Shown here one piece after another: positions 1-8,469 of a stretch of DNA of 41,152 nucleotides (its first letter is position 1; each line of letters begins with the position of its first letter). Location: positions 1-41,152 of the IMG/VR virus record IMGVR_UViG_3300044960_000362. One strand, given 5' to 3'. The notes under the pieces are model-generated. The model ran no database searches and was not told where the DNA came from. It saw only the letters and a list, made by a program, of their open reading frames with translations. Position numbers and translations under genes: made by a program. This DNA is from a virus.

Positions 1-126
1 CCCAGGAGCGCGCCATCGGGCAGGCGGCCGACCAGGAGGAGGCGGCGCGGCATCGCACGGTCGCCGCCAGCCAGGAGCAGTTCGCGGTCCTGCAGCGGAT
101 CGAGGATCTCCAGCAGCGCGGGCGCG
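1..126. repeat. Terminal direct repeat (left copy), circle-closing overlap
   Basis: Bases 1-126 are identical to 41025-41150; the next base differs (127 versus 41151). The repeat lies inside the tape measure gene, and the frame entering from the right end continues in phase here. This is what an assembler leaves when it closes a circular or circularly permuted genome with a k-mer near 127. A true short terminal redundancy is less likely because the repeat sits in mid-gene. Confidence 0.9.
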
Positions 127-1598
127 CGCTGCTGCTCGACGCGGACGGCAAAACCGCCAGCCTGGCGCGGTCCATCGCCGAGGCGCGCGCGCAGGATCTC
201 CAGACCCAGCAGAAGGCCGTCCAGGCGGCCGAGCAGCAGCGCGAGACCGACGCCCAGATCCAGACCATCCTCCAGGCCATCGCCGATCACGCCGCCCCGG
301 ACGCGCTGCTCACCCCGCTCGAGAAGGCGCAGGCGCAATGGGCCGCCTACGTCGAGAGCGTGCAGAAGGCGCAGGAGCAGCAGGCGAGCCTCCAGTCGGG
401 GCTGGAGGCGATCGCCTCCAGCGGGGTGGACATCCAGGCGCTGGCGCAGGATTTCCGCGACCTGACGGCCGAGACGCAGGCGCTGAACGCGGCCCAGGCG
501 CAGCTCCGCGACACCCAGAGCCAGCTCGCCGCGGTGCAGGCGCAGCTCGAGCAGGCGAGCCTGGCGGTGCAGGCGCAGAACCTCCAGGCCGACGCCCAGG
601 AGCTGCCGCTCAAGGAGCAATTGATCCGGCTGGAGATGCAGCGTCTCCAGCAGCAGCAGGCCATGACCACCGCGGTCAGGCAGACCACCGACGCGCTGAA
701 TCAGGAGGTCGCCGCGCTCGCCAAGCGGTCGGGCCTGTCCGCCTCCGAGATTCACCGCGGCCTGGCGGCAGGGATGCTCGTCAACGCGCCCGATCAGGGG
801 CAGGGGCAGTCACCGCTCGACAAGCAGATCGCGGACCTCCAGACGCAGATCGCCCTGATCGAGAAGCAGAAGGAGCTGAACCAGACGATCGCGGCCGAAC
901 AGACCAGCGCCGCCCAGCAGCAGGCGAACGCGCTCCAGCAGCAGCAGACCACCCAGCAGGCAATCGTCGCCGCGATCCAGGCGCAGATCGACAAAACGAA
1001 CGGCGTGATCGACGCCATGAAGCCCATCCCCGACGCGATGCAGCAAGCGCTCGACCAGATGACCCAGTGGGGGATCCTGACCAGCCAGCAGCGCGACGCG
1101 ATCGGCTCCAGCGCGGGCGTCGCGGGGGCGATCCAGACCGCGACCGACTACGCGCGCCAATACGGCGACGTGGCGAGCGCGGCCATGCACGACACGCAGA
1201 CGGCGGCCGACCAGGCGCGCGACGCGGTCAACAGCCTGGCGGCCGCCTTCCGCGCGCTGGCCAGCGCCCGCAGCGACGCGGCCGCGAGCAGCAGCGGCGG
1301 ATCGAGCGGCAGCGGCACATCGCTGGGCGTGCTCGGCTTCGCGTCGGGCGGCGTGGTGCCAGGGCCGCTCGGGGCGGCGCGGCTGGCGGTCGTGCACGGG
1401 GGCGAGACGGTGCTGCCCGCGGGCCGCGGCCAGCCGAGCATGCTCCCCTCGATCAACGTGACCGTGACGGGCAACCAGATCAGTAGCCCCGCGGACGAGG
1501 AGCGCCTGGCGCAGCGGGTCGCGCAGCAGGCGCTCGCGGCCTGGCGCAGCGCGCTCGGCCAGGGCAGCCGCGCCGTCAACAGCGTGACGCGCCCCTGA
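1..1598 (+). CDS. Tape measure protein, C-terminal part (continues from 39890)
   Basis: This is the 3' part of the gene that starts at 39890. Joining 39890-41024 to 1-1598 gives 911 codons (910 residues) without a stop. The tape measure protein fills the tail tube and sets tail length during assembly. What is visible here is a long Gln/Ala-rich helical region full of QAQ and LQQQ runs (coiled coil), then a Gly/Ser linker, then an ending with GFASGGVVPGPLGAARLAV and HGGETVLPA, which is typical of siphophage tape measure C-termini. At about 1.5 angstrom per residue it would predict a tail near 135 nm (family rule, inference). Its stop overlaps the next start (TGATG). Confidence 0.9.
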   Translation, partial: QERAIGQAADQEEAARHRTVAASQEQFAVLQRIEDLQQRGRALLLDADGKTASLARSIAEARAQDLQTQQKAVQAAEQQRETDAQIQTILQAIADHAAPDALLTPLEKAQAQWAAYVESVQKAQEQQASLQSGLEAIASSGVDIQALAQDFRDLTAETQALNAAQAQLRDTQSQLAAVQAQLEQASLAVQAQNLQADAQELPLKEQLIRLEMQRLQQQQAMTTAVRQTTDALNQEVAALAKRSGLSASEIHRGLAAGMLVNAPDQGQGQSPLDKQIADLQTQIALIEKQKELNQTIAAEQTSAAQQQANALQQQQTTQQAIVAAIQAQIDKTNGVIDAMKPIPDAMQQALDQMTQWGILTSQQRDAIGSSAGVAGAIQTATDYARQYGDVASAAMHDTQTAADQARDAVNSLAAAFRALASARSDAAASSSGGSSGSGTSLGVLGFASGGVVPGPLGAARLAVVHGGETVLPAGRGQPSMLPSINVTVTGNQISSPADEERLAQRVAQQALAAWRSALGQGSRAVNSVTRP

Positions 1599-1960
1599 TG
1601 GCCACGTTTCGCTCTCAGGCGTTCACCCAGCTCCCCGACGCGAACGGCTACCTGCCGCTCCCGATGTCCGACGGCGCCGAGATCTCCGAGCGGCCGTTCA
1701 TCGGCACCTCGGGCGCGATCGACGTCCAGGGCGTGGCCACCCCGATCCAGCGCTGGGAGTTCCCGATCCTGGCCACGCTCAGCGTGCTCCAGGCGCTCCA
1801 GGCGTTCACCCAGCCGGCGAATGTCGCCAGCGGGACGCTGGTGGACGAGCTCGGCACGAACTGGACGGGGATGGTGCTGAAACAGGTCACGCAAGCGCGG
1901 CTCGGGCAGGACGGGAGCCGCGTGCGGGCCGTCCTCGTCTTCGAGCGGGCGGCGCCGTGA
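1598..1960 (+). CDS. Small minor tail protein (distal tail region)
   Basis: This 120-residue protein begins at an ATG overlapping the tape measure stop and ends in a GTGA overlap with the hub gene. It is compact, beta-rich and has no signal peptide. It contains PIQRWEFPILATLS, followed by a stretch around a conserved-looking NWTG. In siphophages the slot right after the tape measure usually holds the distal tail (Dit) or a small tail-tip protein, so position is the main argument. The protein is shorter than classical Dit proteins, so it may be only a Dit-like core. Exact family not recognised. Confidence 0.55.
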   Translation: MATFRSQAFTQLPDANGYLPLPMSDGAEISERPFIGTSGAIDVQGVATPIQRWEFPILATLSVLQALQAFTQPANVASGTLVDELGTNWTGMVLKQVTQARLGQDGSRVRAVLVFERAAP

Positions 1961-3843
1961 CGCTCGCCACCGAGCGCGCCGCCGCCGTTCACCGCCCCAC
2001 CTGCGTGGTCTCTCTCGACTCGTTCCCGGTCACGACGCCCGTGCTGTCGTGCATGGTGGACCTCGGCCACGACAGCGTCACCGCCAGCGCGACGGTCGTG
2101 TTCGCGGCCAACCTCAGCGCGCAGACGTTCTCCCAGCGCCGCCAGCAGCTGGCCATCGACCTGGGCTGGAACGGGGTCACCGCGCGCGTGTTCACGGGCG
2201 TCGTGCAGACCAGGGAGCGGAGCGCGGGCCAGCTCACCAACACGCTCACCGCGCTCGGCCGCATGAGCCTGGCGCAGGTGGGTATCTACCAGGACTTCAG
2301 CTACGCCAACCAGACGGGGAAGCAGATCATCACGGACCAGCTCGAGCAGGTGGGCATCCTGGCGGGCAATCTGAAGCTCGACGATGAGCCGGGTGGCGCG
2401 GTCACGTTGGGGACGGTGCAGGCGATCGCGGTCAGCCACGGATCGAACCCCGCGGAGATCATCGACAGGATCGACAACTGTTTCGGGATGCGGACCTTCG
2501 ACACCAGGACGGGCGTGGTGCGCCGCATGCGGGTCACGGGCCGCCCCAGCGCCAATGCGCGCGTGACCCGCTCGAAGGCGAGCCCAGACTTCTTCGCGCT
2601 GAAGCGCCGCGAGACGATCGCGGATATCCGCAACAAGGTGATCGTGGAGGGGTTGCCGAAATCGGACGGGACATCGGTCGCGGCAGGCGCATCCGCATTC
2701 AACCCGCTCGTGCCCGACCCGCCAGGCTACGTCGAGCTGATCGTCTCGGAGGACATCCTCCAGAGCACCGAGCAATGCCAGACGAGCGCGGACATCATCA
2801 TTCAGGATACGAACCTGCTGCGCGAGGAGATCGAGTACGAGATTGTCGGCGACCCGACCTGCCAGCCCGGCGACACCGAGGCGGTGGTGTGGGACGATCT
2901 CGGCTGGTCCGCGGCCACGAACTACCGCGTCAAGCATGTGCGGCACACCGTCACGCCCCAGGGCTACTTCACGACCGTCACCGCCACGGGCGGGGCCACG
3001 GGGGGCGGCTCGGAGCCGGGCGAGATCGAGGTCCAGCCCGACGCCCAGTTCACCTGGCGGGCCACCAAGCGGAGCGACCACTTCGACATCGACTGCACCG
3101 ATGAATCGACCGACCCTGACGGGACCATCAGCACCATCGCGTTCAGCAACGACCAGACGGCCGACACGTCGAGCACCACCACCTATCACTTCGAGGTGCC
3201 GCTCTCAACCGGGACGGTCGTGGTCTCGGAGACGGTCACGGACAACGACGGGCTGACGGACAACGCCAGCGCCACCATCGACCTCACGGCGCTGGGCGGC
3301 GGCAGTGACGGCACCCCGCCGATCGGGGACGGCACGGGCGGCGGCGATCCGACGGGCGGGGTGGCGGGATCGAGCAGCGTGAGCGTGTTCAGCGGGACCG
3401 TCGGCGGCTTCCTGGGCGGGAAGCTCAAGTACGTGGCCGGAGACGCGAGCGCCTACGCGGGCTGGCAGTACGCCGGCTTCGACGATTCGGGCTGGGCGAC
3501 GCCGGTGGACGCCTGCCCGACGATCGGGCTCGTCTACCCGCCCGGCACGGGGCCGATCTCCTACGACGCCGGCTGCTCGCTGCCCAACGGCCACCTGCTC
3601 TACCGCTACGAGTTCACGCTGGCGACCGGGACCTACAGCCTGACGGACTTCATCTGCGCCGGCGACGACTGGCTGTTCGTCTGGATCAACGGCCAATTGC
3701 TGCTCAACGTCCCTGGCGCGGGGGGCGCCAGCCCCGCCTTCACCCAGCTCCTGGTCATGGGCACGAACTGTCTCGCGATCCAGGCCGAGAACACGGGCGG
3801 CGGCGGGCACAACGTGGGATTCTCGTTTCGGGTGCAGGGATGA
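1957..3843 (+). CDS. Tail hub/tip protein with PKD and jelly-roll domains
   Basis: A 628-residue modular tail-tip protein with a GTG start overlapping the previous stop. Residues 1 to about 345 look like a baseplate-hub (gp27/gpD-type) beta-barrel region, with VFTGVVQTRERSAGQLTNT. Residues about 355-450 form a PKD-like immunoglobulin domain (PDAQFTWRAT, SDHFDIDCTDESTDPDGTIS, then VTVTDND-like strands). A Gly/Thr linker follows. Residues about 470-628 resemble a galactose-binding jelly roll, with the AGFDDSGWATP signature seen in glycosidase-associated sugar-binding domains and GDDWLFVWINGQ. PKD and jelly-roll modules suggest surface glycan binding (inference). The propeller protein follows directly by an ATGA overlap. 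Confidence 0.7.
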   Translation: MTLATERAAAVHRPTCVVSLDSFPVTTPVLSCMVDLGHDSVTASATVVFAANLSAQTFSQRRQQLAIDLGWNGVTARVFTGVVQTRERSAGQLTNTLTALGRMSLAQVGIYQDFSYANQTGKQIITDQLEQVGILAGNLKLDDEPGGAVTLGTVQAIAVSHGSNPAEIIDRIDNCFGMRTFDTRTGVVRRMRVTGRPSANARVTRSKASPDFFALKRRETIADIRNKVIVEGLPKSDGTSVAAGASAFNPLVPDPPGYVELIVSEDILQSTEQCQTSADIIIQDTNLLREEIEYEIVGDPTCQPGDTEAVVWDDLGWSAATNYRVKHVRHTVTPQGYFTTVTATGGATGGGSEPGEIEVQPDAQFTWRATKRSDHFDIDCTDESTDPDGTISTIAFSNDQTADTSSTTTYHFEVPLSTGTVVVSETVTDNDGLTDNASATIDLTALGGGSDGTPPIGDGTGGGDPTGGVAGSSSVSVFSGTVGGFLGGKLKYVAGDASAYAGWQYAGFDDSGWATPVDACPTIGLVYPPGTGPISYDAGCSLPNGHLLYRYEFTLATGTYSLTDFICAGDDWLFVWINGQLLLNVPGAGGASPAFTQLLVMGTNCLAIQAENTGGGGHNVGFSFRVQG

Positions 3844-5375
3844 GTTTCGACAGCACGTTCCGCGAGTTGCTGCGGGTGATCGACGAGCGCATCGCCTACC
3901 AGTTCATGCGGAGGGGCTGGCGCGGCAACACGCTGGACGCGGGCCACGTCGGCGGGGTGCTGGGCGGCAGTGGCGGCAGCGGGGCGCCGATCGGGATCGA
4001 CCCGAGCGTCACCAGCCCGATCCTGGCAACCTATGCCACGCAGGCATTCTCGCCCGAGCGCTGGACGGTGGACGGCCGAATCTCCGCGATCTCGGGAGTC
4101 GGAGGGCAATTCGTGGTGCCGTCATCGCGCAGCATCTCGCGCGTGCTGCTCGCGTGCGCCGCGCTCGGCAGCGCGTCGAGCACGATCGTGGACCTCAACC
4201 GCAACGGCTCCAGCCTGTTCGTGGACGCGACCCGCCCGACGCTGGCGCACGACGACGCCGACGGCTACGCGGCGGCCACCCCCGACCAGCACCTGCTGGC
4301 GGAGGGGGACCTGCTCACGCTCGACATCGACCAGGCGGCGACCGCGGCGGGTCAGCTCGACGTGCAGGTCGAGTGGGGCGGCGCCTGGGATGCCTGGCCC
4401 GCCCCGCCCAGCGGGGACCTCACGGGCGGCAAGCCCAACGGGAGCGACACGGCGAACATCGTGCTGCCGCTGGGCGCGAGCGGCGCCTGGGACGACTACC
4501 GCATCAGCGGCGCCACGCCCGTGGTGGATGGCGACACCGTGTATCTGTTCTACACGGGCAGCTCGGACCTGTTCGTCTACCAGGTCGGGGTGGCCAGCCA
4601 GCCGCTCGAGGGCTTCAACCCGACCAGCGGCTGGACCAAGTACGCGAGTAACCCGATCCTCAGCCACGGCGGCAGCGGCGACTGGGACGAGATGAGCGTC
4701 GCGGGCACGGTCGTGCTGCACGACCGCGCGGCGGGGCTGTGGAAGATGTGGTTCGGCGGCTTCGACAGCTGGCCCGGCGGCACGATCCAGGTCGGCTATG
4801 CGACCGCCACCAGCCCTTTCGGGCCGTGGACCAAGTACGGCGGCAACCCGATCCTCTCGCCCACGGGCTGGGAGGGGTCGATTCTCGGGATCGGCAGCGT
4901 GATGAAGCGCGGGCCGAGCGACTGGGTGGCGCTGTACCAGGGCAACGAGCCCGCCAGCACCGACGCCGCCATCGGGCTCCTCACCTCGACGGACGGCATC
5001 AGCTGGAGCCGCTACGCGGGCAATCCCGTGATCTCGCCCGCGGGCAGCGACTGGATGCAGGGCGCGGTGTTCAACCCCTCGACGTTGATTCTGCGCGACG
5101 GCACCTATTACCTCTACGTCGCCGGCAAGCCCAGCGACCTGGGGTTCAGCAAGATCGGCCGGGCGACATCCACCGACCTGCACACCTGGACGCTCGACAG
5201 CAGCGCCGCGGGGGTAGTGATGCACGCGACCCGCACCTGGGAGGGGGCGGCCAGCGCGCCCGGCGAGACCGAGGGGCCGCGGCTGATCCGCATCGGCGGC
5301 TCGGACTACCTGTTCTACGACTGCTGGTTCGGCGACCCGTCGACGATCGGGGTGGCCGTGGTGGCGGTGCCCTGA
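3840..5375 (+). CDS. Tail protein with five-bladed beta-propeller (GH43/GH130-like)
   Basis: A 511-residue protein starting in an ATGA overlap with the hub gene. After an N-terminal attachment region of about 190 residues comes a five-bladed propeller of the glycosidase type. Blade-edge motifs repeat: TKYASNPILS, TKYGGNPILSPTG and SRYAGNPVISPAG. The blades contain DGDTVYLFYTG, LWKMWFGG, DGTYYLYVAGK and ETEGPRLIRIGGSDYLFYD, the last recalling the EGP segment of GH43/GH130 enzymes. Acidic residues sit at the usual blade starts (DDYR, DWDEMS, TEGP), so activity is possible but unproven. Likely a receptor-binding or glycan-degrading tail component. A purely structural propeller is the alternative. 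Confidence 0.7.
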   Translation: MSFDSTFRELLRVIDERIAYQFMRRGWRGNTLDAGHVGGVLGGSGGSGAPIGIDPSVTSPILATYATQAFSPERWTVDGRISAISGVGGQFVVPSSRSISRVLLACAALGSASSTIVDLNRNGSSLFVDATRPTLAHDDADGYAAATPDQHLLAEGDLLTLDIDQAATAAGQLDVQVEWGGAWDAWPAPPSGDLTGGKPNGSDTANIVLPLGASGAWDDYRISGATPVVDGDTVYLFYTGSSDLFVYQVGVASQPLEGFNPTSGWTKYASNPILSHGGSGDWDEMSVAGTVVLHDRAAGLWKMWFGGFDSWPGGTIQVGYATATSPFGPWTKYGGNPILSPTGWEGSILGIGSVMKRGPSDWVALYQGNEPASTDAAIGLLTSTDGISWSRYAGNPVISPAGSDWMQGAVFNPSTLILRDGTYYLYVAGKPSDLGFSKIGRATSTDLHTWTLDSSAAGVVMHATRTWEGAASAPGETEGPRLIRIGGSDYLFYDCWFGDPSTIGVAVVAVP

Positions 5376-5728
5376 TGCTGGTCAACGACCGCCAGTACGG
5401 GCGCCCGCTGGTGCTCTACCAGGACACGCAGGCCAACGTGGAGGCGCTCAGCGGCGACGCGGTGGCGGAGGGCGCGGTTGCCTACGCCACCGACACCGAC
5501 CAGATCGGCACCTACGATGGCTCGGCCTGGCAGTGGGGCTCGGCCGTGAGCGCGCTGGACGACCTGAGCGACGTGACGCTCACTAGCCCCGCGCTCGCGG
5601 ATCGGCTGCGCTACGACGGCTCGGCATGGCGCAACAGCGCGCTGCGCTGGGAGCCCGTCACGAATGGGGATGCCGCGAGCCCCGAGCTGGTGTTCGCGGG
5701 CGGCGACGTGGTCATGGTGGAGGCGTAG
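5375..5728 (+). CDS. Small tail-fibre-like protein
   Basis: 117 residues, from an ATG overlapping the propeller gene stop. The sequence has the loop pattern common at phage fibre bases: AYATDTDQIGTYDGSAWQWG, then LDDLSDVTLTSPALADRLRY and DGSAWRNSALRWEPVTNG. The 'DLSDV...GDRLRYDGSAWRN' style is frequent in tail-fibre repeats. It abuts the next fibre gene with no gap, so the two probably act together. It may be an attachment module for the following fibre. No enzymatic residues are evident. Confidence 0.6.
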   Translation: MLVNDRQYGRPLVLYQDTQANVEALSGDAVAEGAVAYATDTDQIGTYDGSAWQWGSAVSALDDLSDVTLTSPALADRLRYDGSAWRNSALRWEPVTNGDAASPELVFAGGDVVMVEA

Positions 5729-6583
5729 ATGGCGCTCTGGTCCAGCATGGTCGGCTACGGCTTGACGAGCGCGCGGCCCAGCGCGGGCATCGCGGGGCGC
5801 CTGTACTACTCGACCGACGACGTCGTGCTCTACCGCGACAACGGCTCGAGCTGGGACACGGTCGGGGTGGGTTCGGCGCTCAGCAACCCGATGACCACTC
5901 AGGACGACCTGGTCGTCGGGGGCGCATCGGGGGTGCCCGCGCGGCTGGCGAAGGGCTCGGACGGCCAGGTGCTCACGGTGGACCCGAGCACGCACCATCT
6001 GGTATGGGCGACGCCGAGCTCTGGCAATAGCTTCTCCGATGCCGAGGGAGACCCCGCCCCCACCGCGCTGACAGCGGCGGACGGGACCAGCACCTACGCC
6101 GCCCGCCGCGATCATGTTCACACGGTCGGCACGCTGGTCGTCAAGCGCAAAACGGCCGACGAGACGGTTAACAACTCGACGACGCTCCAGAACGACGACC
6201 ACCTCACGTTCACAATCGGCGCATCCGAGATCTGGGCTTTCTGGGGCATGCTCGCGCTCACAACTCCGTCATCTGCTACGCCGGACCTGAAGGCGGACTT
6301 CGATATTCCCAGCGGGGGGAATGTGCGGAGCACATTCATAGGTCCCCAACTTGGGGTGACGGATGCCACGAACACGCAGATGTACTCGAACCATATCGAT
6401 AGCGGCGGCGTGCATACCATCGGCATCACCACCGGCGGGCAGATCGGTGTCCTCTTCAGTGGGGTTGCGCGGAACGGAGCGACGCCCGGCTCCGTGAGGC
6501 TGCGCTGGGCCCAGAACAGCGCAGCGTCCGAGAATACGACGATTCGCACTGACTCGTTTCTCGTCGCGATGCGGATTGCATAG
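5729..6583 (+). CDS. Tail fibre-like protein, last gene of the tail operon
   Basis: 284 residues, immediately after the previous stop. The N-terminus has GRLYYSTDDVVLYRDNGSSW, a fibre-type repeat related to that in the preceding protein. Next come KGSDGQVLTVDPSTHHLVWA, a typical phage fibre segment, and DAEGDPAPTALTAADGTSTY with RRDHVH. The C-terminal half, from the run before TLQNDDHLTFTIGASEIWAF onward, is a beta-sandwich-like tip seen in many uncharacterised virion proteins. It probably forms the exposed host-contacting tip. The GC content is visibly lower in the last 300 bases, consistent with exchange of the tip. It converges on the GT87-like gene and overlaps its 3' end. Confidence 0.7.
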   Translation: MALWSSMVGYGLTSARPSAGIAGRLYYSTDDVVLYRDNGSSWDTVGVGSALSNPMTTQDDLVVGGASGVPARLAKGSDGQVLTVDPSTHHLVWATPSSGNSFSDAEGDPAPTALTAADGTSTYAARRDHVHTVGTLVVKRKTADETVNNSTTLQNDDHLTFTIGASEIWAFWGMLALTTPSSATPDLKADFDIPSGGNVRSTFIGPQLGVTDATNTQMYSNHIDSGGVHTIGITTGGQIGVLFSGVARNGATPGSVRLRWAQNSAASENTTIRTDSFLVAMRIA

Positions 6584-7490
6584 CATGCATCCGCATCGCG
6601 ATTCCCAGCCACGCGACCGGCGCCATCGCGCCGTACTCGTGCCAGGTGAGCCGCCCGGCCAGCAGGCCGCAGAAGACGAGCACCGCGAGCGCGAGGCCGG
6701 GCGGCCGCGCCCGCAGCGCGAGCCCCAGCCCGACCATGAGCAGGACCGCCACCACCAGCGGCCCCGCGCTCGCGGGAACCATTCCCGCGGGCCAGATGGC
6801 GCGCGCGGCATCGATCCCGCTGGGCCAGAGCAGCCAGGCCGCGGGGCGTGCCACCGCGACCACCGCCAGGACGGCGACCAGGCAGGTCGCCACCAGGCCG
6901 CGCAGCATGCGCCAGTCGCGCAGCGCCAGCGGCCACAGCCCCGCCGCCAGCATCTCGACGTTCGGGCGAATGAGCAGGCCGAGCGCCAGCAGCACGCCCG
7001 CGCGGCCAGGCCGCCCCGTCTGGCGCAGCCGCCAGGCCCCCAGCACCAGCGCGAGCTGGGGAAGCGTGAAATTGCCGTAGAGGAGGTCGCTCCGCGCATC
7101 GGTGCCGAGCACGAGCGCCGCGCCGCCCAGCAATCCCAGCCACAGGCGCGGCCGCAGCCCGAGGAGGGCCTGACCGAGCAGGCAGCCCGCGAGCAGGCTG
7201 GCCACCTGGAGCCCGCTCCAGACCAGCGTCGCGGCATCCTCGCCCAGCGGCACCAGCGGCAGCACCAGCAGGGCCAGCGACGGCGGCAGCGGCGACGGGA
7301 ACGCCACGCAGCGGCCCGCCTCGCAGTGGGCCACCCACGCGGCCTGCGCCTGGGGGGCGATCCCGTGAGAGAGCGCGGCCGCCAGCGCGAACGCCTCGCG
7401 GAAGTCGCTGCTGAGCTGCGCCAGCGGCAGCCAGACGCCGACCAGGAACGCCAGCAGCGCGGGGGCCAGGAGCAGCGCGTCGCGTCGCAC
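6456..7490 (-). CDS. Polytopic membrane glycosyltransferase, GT87-like
   Basis: 344 residues with about eight hydrophobic helices, read leftward from a GTG preceded by GGCGGGG. Features match GT-C enzymes of family GT87, which use polyprenyl-phosphate sugars: an early SSDFREAFALAAALSHGIAP segment (acidic residue after helix 1), YGNFTLPQLALVLGAWRL, and AGVLLALGLLIRPNVEMLA, followed by LALRDWRMLRGL. Such phage enzymes may modify host envelope glycans and block superinfection (inference from seroconverting phages). The last 43 residues run antisense to the fibre gene and look non-native, so the ancestral stop may have been lost by recombination. No other gene on this strand is near; it acts as a stand-alone moron. 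Confidence 0.7.
   Translation of the reverse strand: MRRDALLLAPALLAFLVGVWLPLAQLSSDFREAFALAAALSHGIAPQAQAAWVAHCEAGRCVAFPSPLPPSLALLVLPLVPLGEDAATLVWSGLQVASLLAGCLLGQALLGLRPRLWLGLLGGAALVLGTDARSDLLYGNFTLPQLALVLGAWRLRQTGRPGRAGVLLALGLLIRPNVEMLAAGLWPLALRDWRMLRGLVATCLVAVLAVVAVARPAAWLLWPSGIDAARAIWPAGMVPASAGPLVVAVLLMVGLGLALRARPPGLALAVLVFCGLLAGRLTWHEYGAMAPVAWLGIAMRMHAMQSASRRETSQCESSYSRTLRCSGPSAASRSRASLRSAQPH
6564..6601. terminator. Long hairpin across the fibre stop codon
   Basis: The left arm at 6564-6581 pairs with 6585-6601, giving 17 base pairs with one bulged T and a 3-nt loop (AGC). The stem contains the fibre stop TAG. It lies where two convergent genes meet and could end rightward transcription, but there is no T-tract. 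The leftward reading frame passes through it. Confidence 0.5.
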
Positions 7491-7582
7491 CCCGCCAGTC
7501 TAGCGCGTCCGCGTGAGCGGCGCATCGTTGGCCGCGTTACGCAACGCGTCTGGCGCACAACGGGCGGATGTGTGGCGGCGCC

Positions 7583-7611
7583 TTGTCTCGCGCGCGCGGG
7601 GGCGCTAGCAT
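7583..7611 (+). promoter_or_regulatory. Sigma70-like promoter of the lysis operon
   Basis: TTGTCT (7583-7588), a 17-nt spacer, then TAGCAT (7606-7611). The same -10 hexamer, spacer length and preceding GC occur in the rightward promoter at 16037-16065. Expected transcription start is near 7618, upstream of the membrane protein start at 7667. Nothing else is seen in the intergenic stretch 7491-7666. Confidence 0.65.
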
Positions 7612-7666
7612 GGCGGCGGAATGTGTGGCGCGGGTGCTGGCCGAGTCTGCGAGGGGCGGTGTGCGC

Positions 7667-8236
7667 ATGTGGTGGGCGCTAGGCCGCTGGGAGACCCTGC
7701 TCGGGGCCAGCAGCGTGGGGCTGGGGACCACGGTCGGGCTGCTGCTGCGCGGGGCGCACCTGCCGCTCCAGCAGGCGGACGCCAACGTCTCGTTCTCCAC
7801 CGTCGCCCTGGTCGGCCTCGTGTTCGGGGCGCTGGCCACCCCGATCGCGGTGCTGTTCCGCAGCACCGAGGCCAAAAACGCGGCCCTTGTCGGGGCCAAG
7901 GACCAGCAGATCGCCAGCCAGGAGGCGCACATCATGGCGCTCAACGCGCGGCTCGAGCAGGCGCAGTCGGCGATGAGCGGCAAGGACTCGGCGACGCTCG
8001 AGCTGGTGACGGGGCTGATCCGCACGACGGAGGCGGGATTGGCGCGGATGGCCGAGGCGATCCAGGCCAACACGCGCGTGACCGAGGATCGCAACCGGGC
8101 GGCGAGCGCCGAGCACCAGCGATTGGAGGCCAACCTGGTGCAGCAGACCACGATCCTGGGCGATCTGCTGGCGGGCTCGGCGGTGCTGGACGCGGTGCGC
8201 CAGCGCGGGGCGAAGGCGCCGCGCGGGGGGGAGTGA
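7667..8236 (+). CDS. Two-helix membrane protein with coiled-coil tail, first lysis-operon gene
   Basis: 189 residues from an ATG preceded by GAGGGG (10 nt upstream). The frame is open further upstream, but the promoter at 7583-7611 excludes those starts. Two membrane segments are visible: LLGASSVGLGTTVGLLL (about residues 11-28) and FSTVALVGLVFGALATPIAV (about 44-64). A charged heptad-rich region follows (NARLEQAQSAM, TTEAGLARMAEAIQ). The topology suggests an inner-membrane anchor with a cytoplasmic coiled coil. A holin/spanin-like accessory role is possible from position. No family recognised. The stop overlaps the next ATG. Confidence 0.6.
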   Translation: MWWALGRWETLLGASSVGLGTTVGLLLRGAHLPLQQADANVSFSTVALVGLVFGALATPIAVLFRSTEAKNAALVGAKDQQIASQEAHIMALNARLEQAQSAMSGKDSATLELVTGLIRTTEAGLARMAEAIQANTRVTEDRNRAASAEHQRLEANLVQQTTILGDLLAGSAVLDAVRQRGAKAPRGGE

Positions 8237-8469
8237 TGGCTGGGCAGGGCGAGCGGGGCTCCCCAGACGGCTGGCCGTCTGGGGTCCCCGAGCGGCCGCG
8301 CATCTGGGACCAGGTGCGGGCACTGCTGGGCACGGCGGCGGCGGGGCAGGGGGACACGGCGCGGCTGGACCCGAGCATCGATCGGTCGCGCGCCTGGTTC
8401 GCGCTCTGGCTGGTCGAGCACGGCCGTCTGAGCGACGAGGCGGGCCCTGGCGGGCGGGTGACGGGGTGA
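8236..8469 (+). CDS. Hypothetical 77-residue protein
   Basis: ATG overlaps the preceding stop (TGATG). The protein has a polar N-terminus (AGQGERGSPDGWPSGVPERP), then RIWDQVRALLGTAAAGQGDT and SRAWFALWLVEHGRLSDE. It has one moderately hydrophobic stretch but no clear membrane helix. The DNA contains a short inverted repeat (CCAGACGGC and GCCGTCTGG) near the start. Function unknown; it sits between two membrane-type genes in the lysis operon. Confidence 0.5.
   Translation: MAGQGERGSPDGWPSGVPERPRIWDQVRALLGTAAAGQGDTARLDPSIDRSRAWFALWLVEHGRLSDEAGPGGRVTG

Noticed and set aside
338-1486. Alternative plus-strand frame across the tape measure gene
   Set aside because: Composition is Gly/Arg/Ala nonsense; the tape measure frame carries the coiled coil and the conserved C-terminus.
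7491-7530. Leftward promoter for the GT87-like gene (ATGCGC, 17 nt, TAGACT)
   Set aside because: The -10 is so close to the GTG that the transcript would be almost leaderless, and the -35 match is poor.
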